A DNA stretch of 64,000 nt from Dryocosmus kuriphilus (GCA_038277395.1 CM076197.1:28289564-28353563); one strand, 5' to 3'; shown: positions 12,275 through 23,640, counted from the stretch's first letter. The notes: generated from the letters alone by a model not told the origin. Program-made: numbers and translations.

Positions 12275-12830
12275 GCTCTGGTGTGAAATAATGATATTGA
12301 AAAGAATATTTTAAGGCTTCTTAGACTAAGCGGTCCTCATTGTTTTATACACGGCGGGCCATGATCTACGCTAATGAACTTAATTATTGCATATTTTATA
12401 CGTATATGCAATTTTACTTGATATTTAATTTTAGCGGACTCAGAATCTCAGAACAAATTAGTTGTATTGCATAGGTCAGAATTTATTTATACACATCAGT
12501 TTTTTTTTCATCAGAATTTAATTTTAAGTTTTCAAATCAAGTGTTAATGAATTTTAGACTGAGTATCTCATATTTTGTGAAAATTATGTGTGTATGTAAT
12601 TTTTACACAATAGGTTGATTCGAATTTGTAAGAATGGGAGTTTCCTTTAAGGGTAGGGATAATTTATTTTTGTGAAGGTAAATTTTGCTAATTGAGAGAC
12701 ACGTGGTCGCAGACCTCGATTTTCAGAGGGCTCCTGCTTTAGGTCATGAAATAAAAATGTACGTTGAGATTGTGTTTCAAATACGTTTATAACTTCAAAT
12801 TTTAATGGACTGAACAGTCTTCGTTGGTAG
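12275..12830. other. Intergenic AT-rich stretch, nothing recognised
   Basis: There is no long frame, no clear repeat and no RNA gene. Stops are frequent in all frames. Confidence 0.6.
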
Positions 12831-12831
12831 C

Positions 12832-12988
12832 GGAGCGTCCAGTAATTACGTAAGGGGTTGAAGTAGCCAAATCTTACGACCGTGTTAAAGTTACGTCTAT
12901 TTACTATTGAAAAACTCTTAAGAAGGGGGGGGGGGGGGGGGGGTCCTCAAATTCCAGAAATGACCATTACGTAATTAATTGACGCTCC
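12832..12988. mobile_element. Short MITE (157 bp) with an internal poly-G run
   Basis: The ends GGAGCGTCCAGTAATTACGT (12832-12851) and ACGTAATTAATTGACGCTCC (12969-12988) are inverted repeats matching at 17 of 20 positions. Between them lies a 19-G run at 12925-12943. TAG precedes the left end by one base and CTAG follows the right end, but a clear target duplication is not resolved. There is no ORF, so it would be a non-autonomous DNA transposon. Confidence 0.75.
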
Positions 12989-13139
12989 CTAGGTGAACTT
13001 TGTTTTCGGTTCCATTGCGAGGCTCTGCATGTAGAAATTTGTAATTATTAAATATTATAACATTTGAAAAATGAAATTTAAAAAAAAATATATTTCTTTC
13101 CTCTTTTTCATTAAATAAAATGCCCAAAAAAATTAATGG

Positions 13140-13859
13140 TACTTAATGGTAATAATACCCGCCCTGGGGATCACATGACCTTGTAGTTGGTGGAAGGGCT
13201 TAGGGGTCTAATCGGACGAGCGACCTAGGGTAGGTGAACCAGAGGGACTGTATCGTGAGATGCGGCTGCTCTGGGGAACTGATGGTCTCTGGTCTGCTGG
13301 ACCCTGACCAAGAAGCGACGTTTCCAGGGGGTAATGGCAAAGCCTCCTGGAATATCGAGGGCGCGTGTCCTTATGCCATACCTTTTAACCCATATACAAA
13401 AGGGGACGGCTTATAAAGGAACGGCTCCAAAGGGGACGGCTCCAAAGGGGACGGCTCCAAAGTGGACGCCTTCAAAGGGGTCGGATCCCAAGTAGCTAAG
13501 GAAAGAATTACCGGGCAGCCGGGGCTCCTCAAAAGGGCTCTTGGAACAGCGGACTTCATTTGGAGCAACTCGTCTTGCCCTCATGCGGGTAAGAAAAAAA
13601 AGGGGCTCCAAAAGCACCCCTTGAACAGGGAGACAGAAAGGTCTGAGGCTGTGAAGCCACAGGGCCTGACCTTTATACACGCACAAGATGGGACTTGGTT
13701 CCACAACAGACTGCGGGAAATGCGGTATGGCACAATGGACTTATAGTCTGAGTGCCGGGGGAGGAGGTGCTTTTAGTTGGTAGGGACCGTCAGGCCGAGT
13801 CCCACACTCAGTCCGTCAAAAGGATTCCTACCTCCTCCTCTGCTAAACTAAAAAAAAAA
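13140..13859 (+). mobile_element. 5'-truncated poly-A retroposon end
   Basis: A GC-richer block carries several short open frames. It ends with GGGACCGTCAGGCCGAGTCC (13785-13804), CCTCCTCCTCT and a run of A at 13850-13859. The same terminal about 70 bp recurs at 14064-14151, again followed by A-rich sequence. A shared 3' end with variable 5' truncation is how LINE or SINE copies look. No reverse transcriptase is visible, so the source family is unknown. Confidence 0.6.
13398..13488 (+). repeat. 15-bp minisatellite, about six units
   Basis: The unit AAAGGGGACGGCTCC is repeated head to tail with small changes (GGAACGGCTCC, GTGGACGCCTTC, GGGTCGGATCC). It sits inside the retroposon-like block. 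Confidence 0.85.
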
Positions 13860-14063
13860 TCACTAGTGTAAAATTACTAGTCCCATATAATCACCATCAA
13901 CAAGTGTAGGTTTATCAACCAATCAACTAGTCAGCTTAACGCTTCGGTGTCCTTGTGTGCCATCCTCTTCAGAATATTTATTTAAATGATGTAACTATAA
14001 AATTATAACATTAATTGTGTTTTCCATATTTCAGCAGAATTGTGAATTAATAATTTTTTAGTG

Positions 14064-14151
14064 GGTAGGGGCCGTCAGGCCGAGTCCCACACTCAGTCCG
14101 TCAAAAGGAGTTCCACCTCCTCCGCCAAACAAAAAAAAAACAACAAAAAAA
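14064..14151 (+). mobile_element. Second copy of the retroposon 3' end
   Basis: This matches 13779-13859 almost base for base (GGCCGAGTCCCACACTCAGT, CCTCCTCCGCC) and ends in an A-rich tail at 14131-14151. It is a very short 5'-truncated copy. Confidence 0.7.
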
Positions 14152-14379
14152 TGGTAGTATTAAACAATCATGATATGCGAGCAATATGCGTCTAACTGAA
14201 TGACTCATGACATGCTAGCGATATGCGAGCGATATATGTCTCACGTCGTGACATGCGAGAGATATGCGTCTCAATTGATGACGCATCTATCTGCGTCGTT
14301 GAGGTCATCCTGTGCGTGTTGATCGTCACTACGTGTGTGCGTAATGCGTCGCATATTGCTCTCATTTTGTTATCTGAGT
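14152..14379. repeat. Degenerate tandem ATGCGAGCGATATG-type repeat upstream of the LTR
   Basis: Words such as GATATGCGAGCGATAT, CATGCGAGAGATATGCGTCT and CTGCGTC recur irregularly. The block ends at the first base of the LTR. It is absent upstream of the 3' LTR, so I treat it as flank rather than LTR. Confidence 0.5.
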
Positions 14380-14629
14380 TGTTATGTGCTTGAAGTCCAC
14401 GGCGCCTAGAGTATTGTTTAGAGTTCACCGCGCCTACTCCAGAGTATTGATTTATGTAGTAGACAGGATAGTGGCCTGTATACGTAGGGACTCGAGCCGA
14501 CTTCACCAGTTCTCTGCCCGTTCTCAGTAAGTATAGATGTGCTACGTGTAGTTCCTTGTAAAGTAATAAAGTGTCTAAAAATATCCAAAAAGGGGTATTC
14601 AAGTCATTGAATCCATATTCGGCATAACA
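14380..14629 (+). repeat. 5' LTR (250 bp)
   Basis: It begins TGTTATG and ends CATAACA, a 7-bp terminal inverted repeat with canonical TG and CA ends. It aligns along its full length with 33168-33419, sharing for example AGGATAGTGGCCTGTATA and GTGTCTAAAAATATCCAAAA. AATAAAGTG near 14566 could serve as a polyadenylation signal. Confidence 0.88.
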
Positions 14630-14633
14630 TTTT

Positions 14634-14650
14634 TGGCGATCCTGCCAGGA
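14634..14650 (+). other. Primer binding site complementary to tRNA-Arg 3' end
   Basis: TGGCGATCCTGCCAGGA starts five bases after the LTR. Its complement, with the added CCA, matches the 3' end of an insect-type tRNA-Arg as I recall that sequence (a T-arm ending in CCTGGCAGGATCG). Seventeen contiguous bases match. Arg primers are known among insect gypsy-type elements. Confidence 0.75.
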
Positions 14651-15597
14651 TAGGCTCTTTGATTTTCAAAATCTACGGATTTACAAATAGAAATTCAAAT
14701 AAGCGCCTATACCTGAAAAAGCGAAAGTGAACTTCGAATCTACGGATTAAAGAAGCTGAAGTGAGAAAAGAAATCTGGAATCTACGGATACCAGTAACCG
14801 AATAAAAGAGAATAAAACAAGATCCACGGAATTGTTTTATTAGGGGAGAATTCCGGAATCACTACGGAATTCCGTACACAGAAAGTAAATAATATTTGCA
14901 AAATTAGTCGCTGAAATTAGTAGGCGCTATCCCACGTAAGCAAATATTAAAGAAATCTCAAAAGGAAATTTGAAAGGGTGAGCAATATACCGCTATAAAA
15001 ACACTACGAGGCCCGCGATCAGGCGGAAGACGCATCTGCGTAGAAGTTAGCTGAGAGAGCCAACGCTCAGAATCCGATCGATAGCAGCAGTGGAAGCCGC
15101 ACTTGCGTGAAAGGCCAGCGTAGCAACTCAATCAATAGGAGCAGGGGTCGGAGTACCACCCGCTGGAGTCAACGACTCAACACCTACCACCCACTCGCAA
15201 CGAATCGAGAGCACCAGCAGGAGGAGTACCACACCCCCTGATCAATAGAAGCAACCTTGACCTAGGTAAGGAAAGTGAAGTCTACGGTCGACACTCACCG
15301 TTATCACGAGGTCAGTTCTAACTGTAAGTAAATACAGTATTAAAATTAAAATAACAGAGTGTTAAAAAATAAAATTAAAATAAAATATTGTAATAGTGAA
15401 AACATGTAATAAAACCATAACACCATATACTGTTAGAAAAGTCTGTATGAGGTTTAATGTGGCGAATTTAATGTATATATCGGAATAAGACAGTGCGTAA
15501 CATTTTTAACATTTTTACGACGATTTCACAGCAATTGCTCGTACAGTCGCGTGGCTCACGCGTTTTACCAATTTAAACGTGTAAGCTTATATATATG
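14651..15597 (+). other. LTR element leader (between PBS and mariner insertion)
   Basis: There is no long frame. The first part contains repeated ATCTACGGAT phrases at about 14671, 14740 and 14790, and the second a series of imperfect GATCAATAGNAGCA phrases near 15077, 15131 and 15241. This is the expected position of the 5' untranslated leader or the start of gag. Confidence 0.5.
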
Positions 15598-16357
15598 TAC
15601 GAGGTGTGTTCGAAAACTATCCGACCTGCGTTCATATCTTCACGCCAGAGCGCTCCAGCGGCCTCTGCGGGATATGAGCGTAACCAGTAAACCCTCACGA
15701 ACTCCCTGAATGTCGTAGTTACCGGCCGGACGCCTTGGGTCGCGTGCAGCGTGTGTTTATGTCCAACGTGCTTTTTCCGTTCGTCGCATTTATGTACTGT
15801 TGAAAATGACAGAAAGAAGATATCAACGAATTTACATCAAGTTTTGTTTCGATTTCGGCAAGAGTTGTACGGAGACTATTGAAATGATACAGAAGGCCTT
15901 TGGGGACAAAAGTATGGGCATGAAACAGATAAAGGAGTCGTAAAGGCGGTTTAAAAATGGCCGCACATCTGTTGACAGTGACCCTTGTTCTGGCCAACTT
16001 CTGCTGAAAATAATACCGGAAAACGTCGAGCCTGTGCGACTTGCGATTGAAAGTGATCGCCGATTGACTGTTCGTGAAGTAGAAAATGATCTCATAATAC
16101 CGAAAAGTACTGTTTGGGAAATTTTGAACCGGATTTTGGGAATGACTCGCGTGTGTGCAAAATTCATTCCGAAATTGCTCACGACCGAGCAGAAAGACCT
16201 TCGCTCTGAAATCGCTCAGGACAACTTGGAAATGGTCAGTGATGATGAAAATGTCCTTAAGAAGGTTATTATTATTATTATTTCATACGGGTAGGGTCAT
16301 TTAAGTCCCATAGCACTGAGGTTAGCTAATGTAACCTATTGTACTTTACCCTTAAAT

Positions 16358-19300
16358 TTAAGCCTCTCTAAGGAGGCCGGTTTCCATCATATATGCGTAT
16401 ATCGCCGTGTATGGAATATCTGCGAAATCATCTGGTTCGCAGAATTGATTATCGAAATGCTTAGCTCTGAGGTTTACAAGCATATTACACTCGCATAGTA
16501 TGTGATGTGCTGTCTCCTCTCGGAAGCCGCATTTCCGACAGCGAGGATCGCTGTCAATTTTCATATTAGTCAGGTGCTTCTTTAGGCGGCAGTGGCCCGT
16601 GAGCATTTCCACCACTATCTTCACTTGCTTTCTTCACATGTTCAGGAGTTTCTTAGATTTTCCTATGCATGGTTCTTTAATATATTTTTTAGAGTGTACC
16701 ACACCTCTTGTCACTCTCCAATACTCAATGTACTCCTTCAAAAGCCATTTCTCAATGGCAAGCTTAGCTGAAGCATATGAGATTCCGCAGTATGGCTCAG
16801 GTCCATTTAAGGGCTTTATAGTCCCTCTTTTTGCAAGCATATCTGCTCTCTCGTTGCCCTCAATTTCCTCATGCCCAGGGACCCAGATCAATTTGACCCA
16901 GTTTTTTACTAGACACTAAGAACAGTTCTTGAAGGCAACTCCAGACAAGTCTGGATGTAAATTCTTCCGATAGGAGGGCTTTCAGAGCCGCTTGACTGTC
17001 ATAGCATATGTAAACATGATGACTGGTAAATCCACGCCTACGAATCTCCTCAAGGCAGGCTTTAATGGCTATGATTTCAGCTTGGAATACAGTGGGAAAT
17101 TTACCCAGTGCGATTGTTATATCAGCACTGGAGTTCCTCCCGTGTTCTCCAGCTCTAGTACCCAAGGAGTCTTTTGAACCGTCCGTATACCAGACGAAAC
17201 CTCCTGTTGTAAATATTTTCTTTCTCCTCTGCTTATCATGCCAATCTTCCCTTTCTGGGAATACCCCTTTAAATGGCTTCATGAACGAGTATTCTTTCAG
17301 CATGCTGTCAGAGTACATGCGAAGGATTTCATCCCCCAATAATACGCCTTTTACCAAGTCGTGTAGGTCATGGCATTCAATGTTTCCATGACCCCTTTTT
17401 AGGGAGTGTCTATACGCTTCCGCCGCAGCCCTCTATCTAATTAGGATGTGCAGCGGCGGTATGCTCAAGATAGTCTCCAATGCCGCTGTTGGAGTTGTTC
17501 TCATTGAACCAGTGATTGCCAGGCAAAAGACCCTTTGTAGGCTCTCCAACTGGTTCCTGGTGCTTGTGAGGCTTGTTCTATGCCCCCAGATCAATGAGGC
17601 GTAGGTTATAATTGGTCTAATGATTATTGTGTATAACCAATACACCACCTTGGGCTTTAATACCCAATTCTTTTCGATTGCGCCTCTGCAAGCCCGGAAT
17701 GCTGCTTTGGCCTTTTTAACGATTGCGTCCACATGCATCTTCCAAGTCAATTTAGGGTCGAAAATAACGCCTAAATACTTAGCCGATGTCGAGAAATCGA
17801 CTTTCTTGCCGTAGAACGCGGGATTCACGAGATCAGGCAGATTCCTGCGTCTCGTAAAAACCAGAAGTTCAGTTTTATCTGGATTAACAGATAGGGCACG
17901 GTCGTTGCACCAACATTCTATGATGTTGAGAGCATTTTGCATGAGTCCGATCAACGTTCCTTCATGCTTACCTGTTATCAGAATAACAAGGTCATCTACA
18001 TAACCTTGCGTGTAGTATCCTGATTCATTTAACCTACGTATTAGGTCATCAATGACGAGTGCCCACAGGGTGGAGGATAGTACGCCTCCCTGTGGGCACC
18101 CCTTTTTAATCTTCGCTCTAACGCTATACGCGTGAAGCGAAGATGGGACTATTCTGTTGCACAACATTGAGCGCAGCCATCTGTTAACTGTGGAGCCTAC
18201 ACCATGACTCTTAGCAGAATCGAATATAGACTCCGTTGGGGTGTTACTAAAGGCACCCTCTACGTCTAAAAACGCTGCAATCGCGACCTCCCCTAATCGT
18301 CCTGCCTTTTGAACGCGGAAGGCAAATGCGAGAAGTGCGTCAATAGTTGATTTACCTTTCTGTGAGGCAAATTGATTACTATGAAGTGGTTTGTTTGGTA
18401 AAATTACCTCCTTCATATGAAAATCTACTAACTTTTCTAATGTTTTTAACATAAAAGAAGTTAGGCTAATTGGTCTAAATGACTTGTCCTCATAGTATGA
18501 GTCCCTCCCCGGTTTTGGTATGAAAATCGCTTTGACTCTCCTTCATGCCGCAGGGGTATATCCCATAGCTACGCACGCTCTAAAGATGTTACATAACGCT
18601 CTAATTAGGACGTCCAAACCTTCTTGAATCAACGCCGGAAAAATACCATCTTCCCGGTCTTCACCTGATTTTTGATTGTGTTACAATCCGGCTTGCCATT
18701 CTCCAATCATTCCCATTGGCCCTATGATCTGGGCCGTCGGTGGAATTCAACCTATCGGCCTCTTCCTCCAACTGACTCTCAGATCCGAAACCGGGAAAGT
18801 GAACACTCATGAGGTGTTCAAGGATTTCGCTAGCCGTTTCTGTCATATCTCCTGTTGGCAGTGTTAATGCCCTCAATTGACATGCTAGATTTTTCTTTAG
18901 GGCTCTCTGGAGTTTAGCAGTATCAGGTACGTTTTGAATGCCCTGGCAATGCCCCCTCCATGAGATCCTTTTAGCCGATTGTATTTCGTTAATATATTTA
19001 TCTATACTAGCTCTATACACTTCCCAATTACCAGTTTTCCTGGCTCTCTTAAATAGTCTCCTAGTTTCTTTTTCTAAAACCTGAAGTCTATTATTCCACC
19101 AGGGAGCATCCTTGTCTATTTTCTTAATACGAAGAGGGCAGTTGTCCTCATACGATTTATGTATAGCCATATTGACTACATCCACAGCAAATTCTAGCTG
19201 ATCGGTTGATCTGATCCTTCCAGGAATAATTGCCAAGGCCTCCCCAAGATCCTCCCTGTATTTATCCCAGTCAGTCGCTCTTGGGTTCCTATACCTGATC

Positions 19301-20010
19301 GGACCAGAAGCGTCAGCAGTCAGTGAAAAGCATATATGCCTGTGATCTGACAGGGATGTCTCCGGCGATACATGCCATTCCCCGAACGCTTCACTAATGG
19401 ATATAGAGCATATAGTTATGTCAATAACCTCCTGACACCTAGCTGTCACAAAGGTTGGAGTATTTCCGCGATTTAATATAGTTAAATCGGTAGTTGAAAG
19501 GTAATCTAAAAGATACTCACCTCTGCTGTTGATGTCCTTACTGTTCCATATCGTGTGATGCGCGTTTGCGTCACATCCGATAATCATCGGCCATCCTTTT
19601 GAACCGCAATAATCTACCAAGCGTCTTAACTCTTCTGATGGTGGTGGGAGTAGGGAGTCGAATGGCAGTTACGCAGAGCAAATCACCAAGGGATGTCGTT
19701 TTCCTCCCTTCATGTGCTGGGTCTTGATCGCTACAAGGTCTCTACTACAAAACCTTGGCAAGGAAACAAAGTCAATGTCCCTTCTAACATATATGGCTGT
19801 CCGAGGGTTTTCATTTGTTCTATTGTAAAATATAGATCCATGTTTCTGGTGTATGCCCTTCACCTCCTCCTTGTAGCTCCAAGGTTCTTGGATCAGTGCA
19901 AAAGCTGTATTTTCCACTGTAATGCGTCTGCTTAATACGGCAGATGCACGTTTACAGTGATGCAGATTTATTTGGATAAAATCCAAACCCGAACTTCTGG
20001 TGCCGTCCAT
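16358..20010 (-). pseudogene. LINE ORF2: endonuclease, RT, RNase H, CCHC; four or more breaks
   Basis: It starts at MDGTRSSGLDFIQINLHHCK (20010), followed by ALIQEPW, IIGCDANAHHTIW and SLSDHRHICFSL, the APE endonuclease blocks. The RT contains AFLDVEGAF, KKGCPQGGVLSSTLW and an intact YVDD box (near 17992-18003). RNase H shows WYTDGSK, FQAEIIAIKA, CYDSQAALKA and GNERADMLAK with all four acidic positions. A CCHC-type motif (CRKCGFREETAHHILCEC) lies near 16500. Breaks are a TAA replacing a Tyr codon (19669-19671), a small deletion and stop near 18661, TGG to TGA (18543-18545), a stop at 17433-17435, a frame shift near 16880 and a stop near 16634. Catalytic residues survive, so inactivation is recent compared with the other LINE. 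Confidence 0.9.
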
Positions 20011-21173
20011 TACGGCGCACCAACATCCATTTGTAGGTCCGAGGGCAGCTGTTCTTCCGCTGTCCCCGTTGTGTTCTTATTTTTAGAGAGAATCTTCATC
20101 TGGATTCTTCGCATCCCCAGATAAGGTCTGCAGTCGATCCTCTCGATGTGCTCGAAGATTGAAGGTTCCACACTCAAGACCAACTGGGTTGACTTGGTGT
20201 CCTTCTTTACGTCGATAATGGTCCAATCCTCCACCTTTAGGGTGGGGTTTTGGACCGCCATCCTCTTGAGGATGGACGTCGGTTCCTCGGATATGCCTTG
20301 GATCCATGCGATGATCTTGACTGGCTTGGGAAGGTCCTTAGAGTCAATAACCTTGATTCTCGCACCCTCCCAAGGTCTCAAACCGTCGACCGCCCCGATG
20401 AGCCATGCCCTAGACATCTCATCCGCGCAGACGACAGCGATCACCCCATTTCTGCTACGGCAATCCTCAAACCTCGGGATAATGTCACCAGGTTTTACTC
20501 CGGCGATCATACTCTCGAGGGCTGCTTCCACAGCCTTTGCTTGCTCCGAACTGAGCTTCTCTTGCGGGAAGCCTTCCGGAACAATGGCCATCTTCAGGTG
20601 GCTTTGAAGGGCGAGACTATATGAGTCTCGGGTATCAGCGACCTTACCCCTCTTACTCTCCCTGTCTTGATTAGGTGTACTGCCGTCAGACCGAGACCGT
20701 TTTGGGGTCTCAAGCTTAGGAACTTCGCCGCGCTGCAATTGCAGCTGCTGGCGTTGGTACCTTGTTCTGGCGGCAGTACTATACTTTCTTTTCTTAGGGC
20801 CTCCAACAGCTCCAGTTTTCTCAGTGGCTTTGACTTCGTTAATGTGACTAATTAAAGTCTCATTTCCAGCTGTACCACCCGAGGTAGCCGGAACCGTGTC
20901 GGCCCCTTGTTGAGTTAAAGGTGATTTAACACCTTCATTAGTCTCCATAATCTCGAGAGAAGATGAAGTGTTCACGACGGGTGTCATTGAAGTCACCCGT
21001 TCGTGTATTTGTTTTTTATTTTCATTTTTGGAATCCATATTGTTCCCACGATTAGCTAGGGAAATAAGAGGTCCATCCCCACAGAGCCCTGCTTGTGGGG
21101 ATAAGGCACTTTTACACTGGGAGGTTGCCTGGTATCCCAGGACACCGTTGGAGTCATCATTCCTTGGTAACAC
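20010..21173 (-). CDS. LINE ORF1 protein (gag-like), 387 aa, open
   Basis: One uninterrupted frame begins MLPRNDDSNGVLGYQ at 21173. The first half is low-complexity and polar with a basic stretch around residues 130-175 (KKRKYSTAARTRYQRQQ and RSRSDG...SKRGKV), which looks like a nuclear or RNA-binding region. The second half (about 185-375) is a folded domain ending in VLSVEPSIFEHIERIDCRPY, which resembles the DUF4780-type domain found in ORF1 of insect non-LTR elements; that match is from memory. The stop overlaps the ORF2 start by one base (TAATG at 20008-20012 on the minus strand), a classic termination-reinitiation arrangement. It is the only fully open gene in this element, while ORF2 is broken. 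Confidence 0.75.
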   Translation of the reverse strand: MLPRNDDSNGVLGYQATSQCKSALSPQAGLCGDGPLISLANRGNNMDSKNENKKQIHERVTSMTPVVNTSSSLEIMETNEGVKSPLTQQGADTVPATSGGTAGNETLISHINEVKATEKTGAVGGPKKRKYSTAARTRYQRQQLQLQRGEVPKLETPKRSRSDGSTPNQDRESKRGKVADTRDSYSLALQSHLKMAIVPEGFPQEKLSSEQAKAVEAALESMIAGVKPGDIIPRFEDCRSRNGVIAVVCADEMSRAWLIGAVDGLRPWEGARIKVIDSKDLPKPVKIIAWIQGISEEPTSILKRMAVQNPTLKVEDWTIIDVKKDTKSTQLVLSVEPSIFEHIERIDCRPYLGMRRIQMKILSKNKNTTGTAEEQLPSDLQMDVGAP

Positions 21174-21462
21174 TCAGCCTTCGACACGGTCGTTCACGTC
21201 TTGGCTTAGGGGCTGTTTTTTGGGAATCGAGTGCCACTCGATGTTCGCTGCTTGGTCGAATTCCCGCTGATACTTCCCCCTTACTAACCAACAACTCCTA
21301 CCCGAAAGGGTCGTCCTCGCTGCGGCTTCCAGGCCGTTGTTATCCGCGGAAATTCTTAGGCCTCCTCACCGTGGCCAGGTCCGAACTCTTCTTCTTCTTA
21401 GGCAGGGAAATTTAATTCCCCGTTATAGGGAGTAGAAGAGTTCACGCGTCCCATAGAGGAGG
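21174..21462 (-). other. 5' UTR of the minus-strand LINE
   Basis: This lies between the target duplication and the ORF1 start. It is GC-balanced and has no frame of its own that I recognise. An internal promoter would be expected here in this class, but I cannot point to one with confidence. Confidence 0.5.
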
Positions 21463-23159
21463 CTTAAGAAGGTTATTACTGGTGATGAATCGTGAGTTTA
21501 TGGTTACAATCCTGAAACTAAACAATAATCTTCACAGTGGAAGCGTCTAGACGAGCCACGGCCGAAAAAAGCACGTCAAAGTCGGAGCCATGTTAAGTCA
21601 ATGCTGATTAATTTTTTCGATTGTGAGGGTGTTGTGCACTACGAATTTGCTCCAAGAGGTTAGACGATCAGCGAAGAATATTACGTTGAAGTTCTGAAAA
21701 GACTGCGTGCTGCCGTGAGCAGAAAATGACCGCGTTTCTGGTCAAGCGGTGACTGGCTTCTTCACCATGATAACGCGCCAGCGCATTCATCGAACCTTGT
21801 ACAGCAATTTTTCGCGAAACTCAAGATTGTACAGCTTCGCCAGCCCTCGTACAGTCCCGACATAGCTCCCTGCGACCTTTGGTTGTTCCCAAAATTGAAA
21901 GTGGCGCTCAAAAGAAAGCGGTTCGACGACATCGAGACGATTCAGAGTAATGAAACGCGCGAGCTGAAGGCCATTCCAAAATCTGCGTTCGAGGACTGCC
22001 TGAAGAAGTGGAAGCACCGCTGGGGGCGTGTGTTTCAATCAAATGGGGATTACTTCGAAGGATACCATGGCCCAGATGACGAAAAATAGCACCAACGCGG
22101 AGATATTAACGCAGATCGGATATTTTTCGGACAGGCCTCGTATATATATAAACATTAGTATCATATAATATATGTCAAATAATAAATAAATAAATCAAAT
22201 AAAATCCCTGTTGAACCAAGTTGTGGTTATTCATGAAATATTAAATAAATAAAATCAAGAACGAGCAGATGAGATTGTAGAAATAGCAAAAATACTATGG
22301 TAAATATGTAAATATATAAACTATGGTAAATATATAGCAATATATAATACTACTACTAAATAATAGGAATTAGTGCCACAGTCAACTACGATAGAGACGA
22401 ACCGGAAATGACAGAGGATGACACACACGAGGACCAAGAAGATGAGGAAGCAGAAGAGAGGCAGAGAATAAGAAACGAGCGCATTTTACAACAAAGAACT
22501 GCAACTCCATGCGATACTACACTGTACCAAGAAGAACAAAAGATGCGCGCCAAAGAAGCTATTGAAACACTCGGTGTGTTGACAGGAACCAATGACATGG
22601 GAGTAGAAGAATTCATAAAAAGGACTAAACTTCGATGAACTCAGCCCAGCACTTTATTAGATATGATTCTAGAAAAAGGAATCAACCCTGCTAAAAATTC
22701 CGGACAAATTCCGGATTCTGAAAGTCGTCCGAAACTGTCCGATTCGTAGTCCGGTTTTTTTTGTGGAATTTTATCTGATCATGTCCGAAATATGTCTGGT
22801 TGTGTATGAAATTTATCCGGTCATACTCGGAATTTGTCCGGTTCAACGATCACCAAATTTAATTTGGTTTTTAGAAATTTCCACATTTCCAATATTGTTC
22901 AACATTTCCAAAATGAACAAACTTGATCTCAGAAGTTTTCAAAATTATCAAAATTTCCAATATTCTCTCAAATTTCAAAAATTGTCAAAATTACCAAAAT
23001 TTCAAAAATTCTCAAAAATTTTCAAAATTACCAAAATTTTTGACAATTTTTGAAATTTTGAATATTTTTTTAGAAATTCCAATAATTTTTAAGAAATTTA
23101 AAAATATTAAGAAAAATTGTAAGATTTCATTAAAGCAGATTAAACTTGCAATCGCAAGT

Positions 23160-23640
23160 ATAAAATTATTTTGAAATATTGCAGAAATATTTGTACAACA
23201 TGAATGAAATGTTGTATTTTAAACATTTCACCAACATTTACCATGTAATACTATGTAATATTCTTACTAAAACATATTCCTATCAATGTTTTAGTAAAAA
23301 TATTTCAGAAAGAATCATAATAATGTAACAGATACATTTTTTGGAAATGTAGCAAAAGCATTTTCATGGAGTTGTAAATGAAATGTTCCGTGTGTAACAT
23401 TGCATTAACATTTTAGACTTATTGCAGGTGAAATATTTAAAAAAACAATATTATTGAAACGTTACATTAGCAATGTTTCAGATAAATTATTTTTAAATGT
23501 TGCAAAAACATCTTCACAGCGATGCAAATAAAATGTTTCATCTGTAACATTTTATTAACATATTTGATTTATTGTAGGTGCAATATTGAAAAAACAATAT
23601 TTTTGAAACATTACATTAGTAGTGTTTCAGATACATTGTT
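23160..23640. repeat. Tandem units of about 135-155 bp inside the CCGGA element
   Basis: Phrases GTAACATT, TTATTGCAGGTGAAATATT and ATGTTTCAGATA recur around 23330, 23489 and 23623. They are non-coding. Confidence 0.7.

Larger units (their letters stand above)
16272..21462 (-). mobile_element. Non-LTR retrotransposon with RNase H (LOA/I/jockey-like), full-length but mutated
   Basis: It lies on the minus strand inside the mariner transposase. The target duplication CTTAAGAAGGTTATTA is present at 16256-16271 and 21463-21478. The 3' end is an (AAT)n tail on the minus strand, seen as ATT repeats at 16266-16282. The element has a 5' UTR (21174-21462), ORF1, ORF2 with endonuclease, RT, RNase H and a CCHC motif, and a 3' UTR. 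A length of 5.2 kb and two ORFs joined by TAATG suggest a full-length insertion. RNase H plus an AAT tail points to the I/LOA part of the jockey superfamily; the exact clade is inferred. Confidence 0.9.
15806..22089 (+). pseudogene. Mariner transposase, interrupted and mutated
   Basis: The start MTERRYQRIYIKFCFDFGKS is followed by the paired helix-turn-helix region to about 16150. The frame is open to 16270, is interrupted by the LINE, and resumes at 21463. Catalytic blocks are VITGDES (about 21473), LLHHDNAPAHSS (about 21761) and YSPDIAPCDLW (about 21854). The spacing between the second and third Asp is 34 residues, the mariner D,D34D signature. Breaks are the Trp-Tyr positions of the usual KEWYRRF motif, now TCG TAA (stop at 15941-15943), plus further stops near 21490, 21521, 21661 and 21728. 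The C-terminus FEGYHGPDDEK ends at 22089. The cut-and-paste transposase would bind the TIRs and insert at TA; this copy cannot do so. Confidence 0.92.
15600..22140 (+). mobile_element. Mariner (Tc1/mariner, D,D34D) split by a LINE
   Basis: The left end CGAGGTGTGTTCGAAAACTA (15600-15619) pairs with the right end, whose reverse complement begins CGAGGCCTGTCCGAAAAATA; similarity extends for about 30 bases through CCGACCTGCGTT. TA dinucleotides flank both ends (15598-15599, 22141-22142), the mariner target site. The element proper is 15600-16271 plus 21479-22140, about 1.33 kb, a normal mariner length. The remainder is a minus-strand LINE with a 16-bp target duplication. Confidence 0.93.

Noticed and set aside
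13234..13746. Open frames of 60-97 codons on both strands, some with repeated motifs (EPSPLEPSPLEP)
   Set aside because: They derive from the 15-bp minisatellite and retroposon sequence.
20146..21415. Plus-strand frames of 60-150 codons
   Set aside because: Antisense shadows of LINE ORF1 and its 5' UTR.
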